From CAZXCQ01 sp964639275 (GTDB lineage: Bacteria; Desulfobacterota; DSM-4660; Desulfatiglandales; Desulfatiglandaceae), in contig CAZXCQ010000099.1 of assembly GCA_964639275.1 (NCBI GenBank), positions 1-19,863 of the forward strand: a stretch of DNA of 19,863 nucleotides. Direction: 5' to 3'. Both the position numbers and the translations under genes were made by a program. The notes below the pieces were generated by a model. The model had not been told where the DNA came from and did not search any database. It was given only the letters and a program-made list of their open reading frames with translations. Below, one piece after another: positions 1 through 7,216 of the stretch (the stretch's first letter is position 1; each line of letters starts with the position of its first letter).

Positions 1-69
1 CAATTTTTTTTGAAAAAATTCACATTTTTTTAATCCTTATATCGGAATTCCAGGGAAAGGAGACAAAAG

Positions 70-978
70 ATGACTGCAAAACTGATCAAGGGGACCGAGA
101 TCCGGGAGGAAATCCTCAACGAGATCGAGGAGGAGGTCAAAAAGATAAAGGAGGAGCATGGTGCTGTTCCTGGTCTGGTAACGATTCTGGTGGGTGAAAA
201 CCCTGCCTCTATATCTTACGTGACCCTCAAGATCCAGACGGCCAACCGCCTGGGGTTTAAGGAGGTGCAGGACAACCAGCCCGAGGACATTTCAGAAGAG
301 GATCTGCTTGCCTTGATTGACAAATACAACAAGGACGATTCGATTCACGGGATCCTGGTTCAGTTGCCCTTACCCAAACATGTTGATGAAAAGAAGGTCC
401 TCAATGCGATCGACCCGGACAAGGACGTGGATGGTTTTCATCCTGTGAATGTCGGTCGTTTGATGATCGGGGGATCAGCGGTCAAGTTCCCCCCCTGTAC
501 GCCTGCAGGCATCCAGGAGATGATCGTCAGGTCCGGCGTGGAGACCGAGGGGGCAGAAGTCGTTGTGGTGGGACGCTCCAATATTGTGGGAAAACCCATT
601 GCCAATATGATGATGCAGAAGGGACCTGGCGCCAATTCAACGGTGACAGTCGTTCACACGCGCACAAAGGATCTGGCGGCCCACTGTAAACGGGCCGATA
701 TCTTGGTTGTTGCCGCGGGGGTCCCGGGGTTGGTAAAACCGGAGTGGATCAAGCCGGGGGCTTGTGTGATTGATGTGGGGGTGAATCGTGTTGGAGAGAA
801 GATAAGCGAAAAGACCGGCAAGAAGGTCGCCATACTAAAAGGGGATGTAGATTTTGATGCAGCCAAGGAAATCGCCGGCTGGATAACCCCTGTTCCCGGC
901 GGGGTAGGCCCCATGACCATCACCATGTTAATGAAAAACACCCTCAAATCCCTTAAGTTCCGGCTGGGAATTGCGTAG
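70..978 (+). CDS. folD: Bifunctional methylenetetrahydrofolate dehydrogenase / methenyltetrahydrofolate cyclohydrolase FolD
   Basis: Cytoplasmic enzyme that interconverts 5,10-methylene-, 5,10-methenyl- and 10-formyl-tetrahydrofolate with NAD(P). It supplies one-carbon units and, in many anaerobes, serves the methyl branch of the Wood-Ljungdahl pathway. The 302 residues match the family's usual 280-300. Catalytic residues fall at the expected places: Tyr50 and Lys54 in YVTLK, Gln98 in GILVQLPLP, and Asp121 in DKDVDGFHP. The folate and dinucleotide signatures PCTPAG (about 142-147), VVGRSNIVGKP (about 166-176) and PVPGGVGPMT near the C-terminus are intact. The ATG start has a good ribosome site, AAAGGAGA at 56-63, six bases upstream. 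The gene is followed by its own hairpin terminator, so it is probably monocistronic or the last gene of an operon that begins outside the window. Identification is secure. Confidence 0.97.
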   Translation: MTAKLIKGTEIREEILNEIEEEVKKIKEEHGAVPGLVTILVGENPASISYVTLKIQTANRLGFKEVQDNQPEDISEEDLLALIDKYNKDDSIHGILVQLPLPKHVDEKKVLNAIDPDKDVDGFHPVNVGRLMIGGSAVKFPPCTPAGIQEMIVRSGVETEGAEVVVVGRSNIVGKPIANMMMQKGPGANSTVTVVHTRTKDLAAHCKRADILVVAAGVPGLVKPEWIKPGACVIDVGVNRVGEKISEKTGKKVAILKGDVDFDAAKEIAGWITPVPGGVGPMTITMLMKNTLKSLKFRLGIA

Positions 979-1002
979 GCCGAGGAGTTCCTCAATCAGA
1001 AG

Positions 1003-1041
1003 AAAAGGGGATCGAGCTCAAGGCTCTGATCCCTTTTTTTT
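1003..1041. terminator. Rho-independent terminator after folD, possibly bidirectional
   Basis: A GC-rich stem GGGATC-GAGC pairs with GCTC-(bulged T)-GATCCC across a TCAAG loop and is followed by eight T residues at 1034-1041. An A-rich stretch before the stem becomes a short T-run on the other strand, so the hairpin could also stop transcription of the convergent membrane-protein gene at 1081-1281. Confidence 0.8.
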
Positions 1042-1080
1042 GTCAAGCAGGTCGTTGGGGTTTGCGAGCGATTGCAAAGG

Positions 1081-1281
1081 CTAGGCCTTCTGCCCAGCCG
1101 CCAGGAACCTCCCCGTAATGATGAAAGAGTAGATGATGGCCATGACTATCTCCACACAGAGGACGGCCAGCCAGCCCAGCACGGCCGAAAGGGAGCCCAG
1201 CAGTGCCCAAACAACGCCGCCCAGCACAAACCCCGGGATAATCAAGACCACTGCAATACCAATTTTTCGGGAAATATCCAT
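1081..1281 (-). CDS. Small two-helix membrane protein of unknown function
   Basis: A 66-residue protein that I do not recognise. It is almost wholly hydrophobic, with two predicted membrane helices: one at about residues 8-28, rich in Gly and Val with a GGVV motif, and one at about 32-57, beginning near LGWLAVL. Short charged ends flank them (MDISRKIG and GRFLAAGQKA), which suggests a helical hairpin in the cytoplasmic membrane. The start is well supported: AAAGGAGG at 1288-1295 (minus sense) sits six bases before the ATG. The gene is convergent with folD and shares the terminator region. A 200-base gap upstream, before tRNA-Pro, would hold its promoter. No enzymatic motif is visible. It could be a small structural or stress-related membrane protein, but nothing in the sequence decides this. 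Confidence 0.75.
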   Translation of the reverse strand: MDISRKIGIAVVLIIPGFVLGGVVWALLGSLSAVLGWLAVLCVEIVMAIIYSFIITGRFLAAGQKA

Positions 1282-1429
1282 TTTAGGCCTCCTTTGGCAT
1301 ATGATAAGAGAAGCTGAATCTTCGAATCCGCCAAGATGCGGGTGGAATATTTAACCTCTAATGCATTATAGGCCAAAGGGAGACGGGGGTCAAGGATTTA
1401 GCCAAAATCAAATACGGATCAAAATTGAC

Positions 1430-1458
1430 TTGATTTTGTCCCTGCAAATGAGTAAATT
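1430..1458 (+). promoter_or_regulatory. Candidate sigma-70 promoter for tRNA-Pro
   Basis: TTGATT at 1430-1435 and TAAATT at 1453-1458 are separated by 17 bases, and the tRNA starts 23 bases downstream. Match to consensus is moderate and based on inspection only. Confidence 0.3.
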
Positions 1459-1480
1459 TGCACCTACTTTCCCGCAATTA

Positions 1481-1557
<77 letters not shown>

Positions 1558-1630
1558 TTTTTGCCCGATTGACAAGAGATCTTGGAACCGGCGGTTTTTT
1601 AAGGGGGCACCCTATTGAGTCTTAAAATGA

Positions 1631-1671
1631 GGGTGTCGTCCCGTCTCTGAGAGACGGGATCGCCCCGACCA
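1631..1671 (+). repeat. Partial copy of the tRNA-Pro 3' end with the T-arm replaced by a hairpin
   Basis: GGGTGTCG at 1631-1638 repeats tRNA positions 1523-1530, and TCGCCCCGACCA at 1660-1671 repeats tRNA positions 1546-1557, including the encoded CCA. Between them the tRNA has a 15-base T-arm, whereas this copy carries a perfect 9-bp hairpin at 1639-1659 (TCCCGTCTC, loop TGA, GAGACGGGA). The first block can alternatively pair with GGCACCCT near 1606-1613, so it may match the tRNA by chance. The 12-base acceptor block is the stronger signal. It could be an old attachment-site duplication or a processed tRNA-tail repeat. Confidence 0.55.
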
Positions 1672-1760
1672 GAAAACATGAGCAGCTAACCAATGTTCAA
1701 TCGTTTATAGGGCTAAACATAATGTGAATGAGGTTCTTGTGACACTATCCTCTTGCCGTG

Positions 1761-1796
1761 GCGGCCAATCTGTTTATAAGATTGGCCGCTTTTTTT
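1761..1796 (+). terminator. Rho-independent terminator downstream of tRNA-Pro
   Basis: A perfect 11-bp stem (GCGGCCAATCT at 1761-1771 with AGATTGGCCGC at 1779-1789) encloses a seven-base loop and is followed by seven T residues at 1790-1796. It would end plus-strand transcripts from the tRNA. Apart from this hairpin and the tRNA-tail repeat, I see no gene between 1558 and 1977. Confidence 0.9.
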
Positions 1797-1977
1797 GTGT
1801 TCTCGGTCAGGGTGGATGCGCCCCAGGGCGCTCAAAAAGCAAAAGGAGTTGTGGCCACGCTGGGTTTCTGATAGGATCTTAGAGGTATCAACCAACGTGT
1901 AAATTTATGCGAAATTCAGGTGATTTAAGGTTAGAGGCTGCAAGCGATCCGCGGATGTAAACGCACCAGAAAACCCA

Positions 1978-2939
1978 ATGAAACTTGTCGTCCAAATACC
2001 CTGCTATAATGAAGAGCAGACATTGCCGTTGACGGTCCGGGATATTCCGCGTCAGATAGAGGGGGTGGATCAGGTTGAAATCCTCATTATTGACGATGGC
2101 AGTACCGACCGCACCGTCTCTGTCGCCAAAGAGATAGGCGTGGATCATATTGTCAAGAATATTCGCAACAAAGGCCTGGCGAGCACCTTTTTGCCGGGCT
2201 TGATGCAAGCCTAAAGCTCGGGGCAGATATCATTGTAAACACCGATGGCGATAACCAATACCGAGGCCAGGATATTCCAAGGCTTATTGCTCCCATCTTG
2301 AGAGGCGAGGCCGATATCGTAATTGGTGATCGGGGTACCGACAAGATTCCGCATTTCAGTGGATCCAAGCGAAAGCTCCAAAAACTGGGGACTCTGATAG
2401 TACGCATTCTTTCTGAAACAGATGTCCTGGATGCCGTGAGCGGGTTTCGTGCGTTTAGTCGTGATGCGGCTATGCAAACGAACATTGTGACGGATTTTTC
2501 CTATACGATTGAGACCATCATCCAAGGGGGCAGGAAGCGCATGGCCATTACCAATGTCCCGATTGGAACGAATCCAGAGAGCCGTGAATCCCGACTCTTT
2601 GGCAGTGTTGCGGGATTTGTTGCCCGGTCCGTTGCTGCAATGATTCGCTCTTATACCATGTACAAACCGCTGCGGGTATTCTTTTATATCGGTCTTGTCT
2701 TTATCCTTGGCGGCCTAATACCGTCAATTCGCTTTTTGATATACTTTATCGCTGGACAGAGCAGCGGTCACATCCAGTCTTTGATCCTGGCGGCCATTTT
2801 GTTTATCATCGGCTTTCAGGTCATAATGATCGGGCTGGTTGCGGATATCATCTCGCTCAACAGGAGGCTTATTGAGGAGACGCTCCTGCGGGTAAAGCGA
2901 ATTGAATTCGAACACCTGAGTTCCCAGCACAAACCATGA
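1978..2939 (+). pseudogene. GT2 polyprenyl-phosphate glycosyltransferase (GtrB/DPM1-like), broken by a one-base frameshift
   Basis: If repaired, this encodes about 320 residues of a family-2 glycosyltransferase that moves a sugar from a nucleotide donor to polyprenyl phosphate at the inner face of the cytoplasmic membrane. Frame one (1978-2214) begins MKLVVQIPCYNEEQTLP and carries the donor-site IIDDGSTDRT, then ends at TAA after LASTFLPGL. The reading continues in another frame from about 2199 as GLDASLKLGADIIVNTDGDN, which includes the DxD-type metal site, and runs on with IVIGDRG and a C-terminal pair of membrane helices around 2678-2850. The join needs one extra base near the GGG at 2196-2198, so a base was lost there or missed in sequencing. 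No strong ribosome site precedes the ATG; the start was chosen because the N-terminus is typical of the family. An ATG overlapping the stop begins the next fragment. Confidence 0.88.
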
Positions 2940-3050
2940 GAATCATTCTGATAGGGCCCAACGAATTCTTTTGGGAGGGAATGATAAACGCCGTTGAGCA
3001 ATTTGGTTTTCCAAGAACTCATTTTTGGGAATGCCGGTATTGGCAACCGA
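2936..3050 (+). pseudogene. 5' stub of a truncated gene, translationally coupled to the GT2 gene
   Basis: The ATG overlaps the GT2 stop codon (ATGA), which is typical of an intact operon junction. The first 35 or so residues, from MRIILIGPNEFFWEGMINA onward, look like a real N-terminus: a Rossmann-type beta strand with a Gly loop followed by a helix, as seen at the start of some glycosyltransferases. The plausible protein then stops around 3040-3050. The frame stays open to 3229 only because it runs antisense through the flippase gene. I read this as the beginning of a gene cut off by a recombination event that brought in the minus-strand block. The end coordinate is an estimate and the family is uncertain. 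Confidence 0.5.
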
Positions 3051-4491
3051 TAGGTGGAGACTCATTTAACCCTTCGGTTTTTCTCTGGAATATAGCTTTG
3101 AGGGATAACAAATCCTTTCGATTCACTTCTTTGAGTCCAAAAAGCAAAACTAGGTACAGGGTCAATGCACACGCAATATTGATAATCGAGAACAAACCTT
3201 TTGATTCAAAAGCAATAAGAGTTATATAAACAACTGCTGATGCAAAACTTATCTTAAACAGCGAAATCAAATTCAAATATGCATTGAAGGTCTTGTAAAC
3301 ATAAAAACCATTTAGCAGCACACCAATAAGACAAGATATGGTAGTAGCCCAAGCTGCGCCCAGGAGTTGGTATCGAGGAATAAGCGAGAAATTTAGGATG
3401 ATATCCACAGGAATTATCGTGAAGATAAGAACCATAGCCGTCATTGGCTTTCCGGTCCCAGTGATAGCAGTGCAAAGAATTGTAAATACTGATAAGCATA
3501 AAAAGCCAAACACCAATATTTGTAGGGCGCCAGAAGCTGGGACAAATCGTTTGGAATACAATAACTGAATCAAATCCTGGGCGCTGGCACTGATGGTTAC
3601 CGTCAAAGGGAGTAAAATGATTAGAACATATCTTAAAGACTTACTGATGTATTCTTTGGTCATAGTATTGTCTTTGGCAGAGGTGGCTTGAGAAATCCAA
3701 GGCAACAATGTTGCTCCCACTGCGGTTGAAAGAAACCATATGGGTCTCGCAATGTTGGATGCAGAGGTATAAAAACCGGCCAAGTCATTGTCTTGTAGGA
3801 TAGACTTCACAAATAGAAGGTCGATATTCATTAATAGGGAAGTAGCAACCCCGGACATCATGACTGGTATTGCAAACCAAATCAACTTCCGATAACCGAA
3901 ACTACCTTGAACTATATGAAAATTGCATAGAATTCTGGCCACAGCCAAGGCACACACAGCTCCTACAATGTAGCCAGCAATAGCGCCTTTTACCTGAAAA
4001 CCCAAGTACACAAACAAGAAAACCCCTACTAGTTTTGATAACGAATATACTATCACAGCAAAGGCATGCCTACCAAACGCCTTTGTACCGTTAAGAAACC
4101 CCAAGTGAACCTCATATAACGCCAGGGGCAAAACTGCCAAAGCGGAGATTCTAATAAATATAGCCAAATTGAGGTCACGCAGCCAGCCTGCGATAATGTC
4201 GGCAAAAACAATCCAGATCAGGGTTATTGATATTCCAAACACAAGTTGACTTTTTATGGCAGTCCTAAGAATAGGATAAACTGAAGCTCCCTGCTCAGAT
4301 ATATACTTGGAAATTGCAGACTGAATTCCATTGTTAAAAAAAACATAGCTAATGGTAGATAATGAGACCACCACGCCAAATATTCCGTACTGTGCAGGAC
4401 CCAAAATTCTGCCTAAGCCAATGTGGATTGCATAGCCGGATAAGATGAACGTTAATGTGCTTAAGAAGTAATAGAATATACCCCTAGCCAT
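3019..4491 (-). CDS. Wzx-type polysaccharide flippase (MOP superfamily)
   Basis: An integral membrane protein of about 490 residues that would flip undecaprenyl-linked oligosaccharide from the cytoplasmic to the outer leaflet. It has some 12-14 hydrophobic segments spread evenly along its length. Its N-terminus contains the family-typical GYAIHIGLGRILGPAQYG followed by IFGVV, and near the middle is a stretch resembling Wzx/RfbX proteins (ASNIARPIWFLSTAVGATLLP). The frame is open to a TTG at 4527, but neither start has a clear ribosome site. I chose the ATG at 4491, giving MARGIFYYF, though homologues often have a few residues before this point. The last dozen or so residues (from about PPIGCQYRHSQK) are antisense to the stub at 2936 and were probably acquired at the junction. 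It is the last gene of the minus-strand glycan block. Confidence 0.92.
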   Translation of the reverse strand: MARGIFYYFLSTLTFILSGYAIHIGLGRILGPAQYGIFGVVVSLSTISYVFFNNGIQSAISKYISEQGASVYPILRTAIKSQLVFGISITLIWIVFADIIAGWLRDLNLAIFIRISALAVLPLALYEVHLGFLNGTKAFGRHAFAVIVYSLSKLVGVFLFVYLGFQVKGAIAGYIVGAVCALAVARILCNFHIVQGSFGYRKLIWFAIPVMMSGVATSLLMNIDLLFVKSILQDNDLAGFYTSASNIARPIWFLSTAVGATLLPWISQATSAKDNTMTKEYISKSLRYVLIILLPLTVTISASAQDLIQLLYSKRFVPASGALQILVFGFLCLSVFTILCTAITGTGKPMTAMVLIFTIIPVDIILNFSLIPRYQLLGAAWATTISCLIGVLLNGFYVYKTFNAYLNLISLFKISFASAVVYITLIAFESKGLFSIINIACALTLYLVLLFGLKEVNRKDLLSLKAIFQRKTEGLNESPPIGCQYRHSQK

Positions 4492-4729
4492 AGTTAAAAC
4501 GGTCGACTCTCTTCCTGGCAAAAGCAACAGTTAATACTAATAGCATCTGATAACCTTCAATCTTTGTATTCGAGTTCCTCTATTGTTAAGAATCTCCATC
4601 GCCTCCAATGCGAAAAAAAGCAGCCCTTTCACCCATGCAGTTATCTTACGTTTATGCACGCCGCCGAAAGGACACGGAACATTCAATTCCCTGAAAGCTG
4701 CTGGGAGGTGATGGAAAATGTCTTAACCA

Positions 4730-4923
4730 TTATCGCAACGCCGTGCGGCCTTCTTTGTCGGTCACGGACCCGATCATTGCATCGGCGCCCCATTGACTCA
4801 GATCGGAGGTTTTGTGCCCTTCCATATAATCAAGCGCCACCACCTGATACCCGTTGTCAATCAGCCGTTTTACAAGCGCCCTGCCGGTAAACCCGTTGCC
4901 TCCTCAGGACACGCTGAAACCTT
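4730..4923 (-). pseudogene. N-terminal fragment of an SDR-type NAD-dependent epimerase/dehydratase
   Basis: Between asnB and the flippase gene, the minus strand encodes a typical extended-SDR nucleotide-binding start: GGNGFTGRALVKRLIDNGYQ, then VVALDYMEG and GADAMIGSVTDKEG, ending at TAA at 4730-4732. The GGNGFTG loop is the Rossmann glycine motif of nucleotide-sugar epimerases. The codon before GGA (4901-4903) is TGA and no start codon is in frame, so the extreme N-terminus is damaged. The rest of a usual 300-residue enzyme is missing. The fragment begins right after the asnB stop, so an epimerase probably once followed asnB in the operon. From 4529 to 4720 another minus-strand open stretch without a start may be a second remnant, which I cannot identify. 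The plus-strand frame at 4564-4890 over the same stretch looks like a shadow. Confidence 0.7.
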
Positions 4924-4924
4924 G

Positions 4925-6790
4925 TTATTTCAGGAACTTGTTATGCCATATCGCAACGTTCATCAGTGACCAAAGAACATGGTTATTGTTCTTCGTCATC
5001 TTCAAATGTTCGTGAATCAAATGATTAACATAATTAGGATCCATGTTTTGCCTAATAATAGGCGATTCGTTCAAAAGATCTATCATATACTGCTTAAGCT
5101 GATCTCTCAGTAAATGCTTTACCGGGAGGCCGTAGCCCTGCTTCCCTCTATTTATTATGGTGTCCGGCAAAATTCCTTTAAAGGCCGACCTGAAGATATG
5201 CTTGGTGCGGAGTCCCTTCAGCTTCCAATTCCCAGGAAGGGAAGCCATGAATTCGACAAAGACATGGTCAAGAAAGGGAACCCGGATTTCGATGGAACTT
5301 GCCATACTCATCTTATCGACTTTCATTAGCACGCTGTCGGTCATCATGAATTGCAAGTCCAGGAAAATTTCTCTGTTGATCCTGTCGGCGGCATCGCATC
5401 TTGCAGAATATTCTCTAACCTGCCTGAAAGGATCGAAGGCAACGACATTCCTGAATTCTTTATTAAAAAGAAGACTGTCCTGCTTGCTGTTTCCGAAATA
5501 TTGCCAACGCAGATGTTGTCCCTCCGGTCGCAGATTCACCCCTTCGATAAACCTTTTCAATTCATTGATGGCTCCTTTCTTTTGGGGCTGATCAGGGATA
5601 CTCTCTACGAGTCTTTCTATTATATGCTTTCGGACAAATGACGGTATAGCCCTGTAAAAACGCTCCATACTGCTTGCTTTGAAACGGTCGTACCCGGCGA
5701 AGCTTTCATCACCGCCTTCCCCACTTAGGCATACGATGGCGTGGACTTTTGCCTTCTCGCACAAAAGCAACAACGGTATCGCTGAGAAGTCCGTAATGGG
5801 TTCATCAAAATGCCATAACGCTTTTTCGATATGGTCTGGCTTCAATTCTTCGATCATCAATACATGGTGTTCGGTTTCAAAGCAGTCAGCCACTTGTTGT
5901 GCATAGTCCAGTTCGCTGAAAGTCTTGTCTGGGTATCCTATTGTGAAGGTTCGCAAAGGGCCTGAGATGTTCCGCCGCATCATGGCAACTATGGCGCTGG
6001 AATCCAGTCCTCCGGAAAGGAAAACGCCAATTGGAACGTCGCTGACAAGGTGGCTTTTTACCGCGTGCTCAAAGAGCTCAACCAGCCGACCAACTGCATC
6101 TTCATAAGAAAGACTATTTATGTTTCTTTCAAAACTGAGGTCCCAGTACTTCTTGAGTTCGACTTGGCCGTCCTTCAGCATGAGATAATGGCCGGCAGGA
6201 ACCTTGAAGATGTTCTGGAACATGGTTTGGGGTGAGGGGACAAATTCAAACCCGATATAATCGTATAGTGCCTGATGATTCAGTTTCCGTTCTATGGTTT
6301 TATCTTTCAGTATGGCTTTTATCTCCGAGGCGAACACCAATTTTCCATCTTTATAATAATAGTACAGGGGTTTAATACCTATTCTGTCTCTTACGATCAG
6401 AAGAGATTTTCTGTTAGCATCCCATATGGCGAATGCGAACATGCCCCTCAATTTGTGGATTGCGTCCAGACCGTATTCTTCATAATTGTGGATGATGACC
6501 TCGGAGTCGGAACGACTAATGAAATGGTGGCCTTTATCCAGCAGGTCTTTTCGAAGTTCCTGGAAATTATAGATCTCTCCGTTGAATACCAGGTGTATGG
6601 AACCATCCTCGTTGGACATTGGCTGTCTTCCGTGTTCGCTCAGGTCAATAATGCTCAGCCGCATGTGTCCTAGGGATATCTCATCAAGGCAGAAGATGCC
6701 GCGCTGGTCAGGGCCGCGATGGGCTATTTCATTGGCCATCGCAGTGACCAGTTCTTTGTCGTTCCAGTTAAAACCGCAAATTCCGCACAT
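4925..6790 (-). CDS. asnB: Glutamine-hydrolysing asparagine synthetase
   Basis: A cytoplasmic enzyme that makes asparagine, or in glycan clusters probably an amide on a sugar or its substituent, from glutamine and ATP. The 621 residues are full length for the family. The N-terminal class II glutaminase starts MCGICGF, so the catalytic Cys2 is exposed after Met removal. It includes MRLSIIDL (43-50), NGEIYN (70-75) and a conserved Asp near 95. The synthetase half has the PP-loop SGGLDSS at 259-265 and a second ATP/aspartate region including SGEGGDE. No strong ribosome site is visible before the ATG, which is fixed by Cys2. The gene lies between a GT-C transferase and an SDR fragment plus flippase, an arrangement common for AsnB paralogues in O-antigen or exopolysaccharide loci. 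The housekeeping role cannot be excluded. Confidence 0.95.
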   Translation of the reverse strand: MCGICGFNWNDKELVTAMANEIAHRGPDQRGIFCLDEISLGHMRLSIIDLSEHGRQPMSNEDGSIHLVFNGEIYNFQELRKDLLDKGHHFISRSDSEVIIHNYEEYGLDAIHKLRGMFAFAIWDANRKSLLIVRDRIGIKPLYYYYKDGKLVFASEIKAILKDKTIERKLNHQALYDYIGFEFVPSPQTMFQNIFKVPAGHYLMLKDGQVELKKYWDLSFERNINSLSYEDAVGRLVELFEHAVKSHLVSDVPIGVFLSGGLDSSAIVAMMRRNISGPLRTFTIGYPDKTFSELDYAQQVADCFETEHHVLMIEELKPDHIEKALWHFDEPITDFSAIPLLLLCEKAKVHAIVCLSGEGGDESFAGYDRFKASSMERFYRAIPSFVRKHIIERLVESIPDQPQKKGAINELKRFIEGVNLRPEGQHLRWQYFGNSKQDSLLFNKEFRNVVAFDPFRQVREYSARCDAADRINREIFLDLQFMMTDSVLMKVDKMSMASSIEIRVPFLDHVFVEFMASLPGNWKLKGLRTKHIFRSAFKGILPDTIINRGKQGYGLPVKHLLRDQLKQYMIDLLNESPIIRQNMDPNYVNHLIHEHLKMTKNNNHVLWSLMNVAIWHNKFLK

Positions 6791-7216
6791 ATTCGCTTAT
6801 TCGCCTGAAATATGGAGCAGCCGGGGGATTCATCCACCTGATTCGCGCTGTAAGTCTTTTTCCTGTCGAACCTAGCAATTACCGGCGAGCCGAAGAACAG
6901 GGTCAAACCCGGTACATTGCAGAGTTTTTTCAGAATCACCGAGAGTGTACAGCACTTCTGGGCGCAGTGCAAGACCGTTGGCCAATGAGGCATATTCAAA
7001 TATACTATGTAGCCAAAGCTATCTCGTTAAAACCACTACTAACTTTGTTGCATTTCTTAGGCGATTAATATTCTTTTCATTGACAGATCTAACCCCCCGA
7101 CCGGCTCATTCTCTAGATGGTTGAGACTGAATGTCCCTTGGCAACAGCCAGAGAGCCTGATTCATATGCGTGCGGCGCTTGTGTGATGATTTTAAAAACC
7201 TTTGATAACGTATAGT
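6791..7216. other. Gene-poor stretch upstream of asnB
   Basis: 426 bases with no gene I can support. On the minus strand a short open frame overlaps the asnB start out of frame. On the plus strand an open stretch without a start codon (about 6774-7066) ends at TAA. Neither resembles a known family. The stretch may hold an asnB promoter or decayed sequence, and no terminator is seen after the GT-C gene that ends at 7217. Confidence 0.4.

Noticed and set aside
2..20. A/T-only hairpin AATTTTTT...AAAAAATT upstream of folD
   Set aside because: It is low-complexity and lacks a GC stem, so it is not a convincing terminator or operator.
4564..4890. 108-residue plus-strand open frame
   Set aside because: The minus strand here encodes recognisable SDR text; the plus frame has no family features.
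6774..7066. Plus-strand open stretch of about 98 codons upstream of asnB
   Set aside because: It has no start codon or ribosome site and no recognisable motif; it cannot be told from chance.
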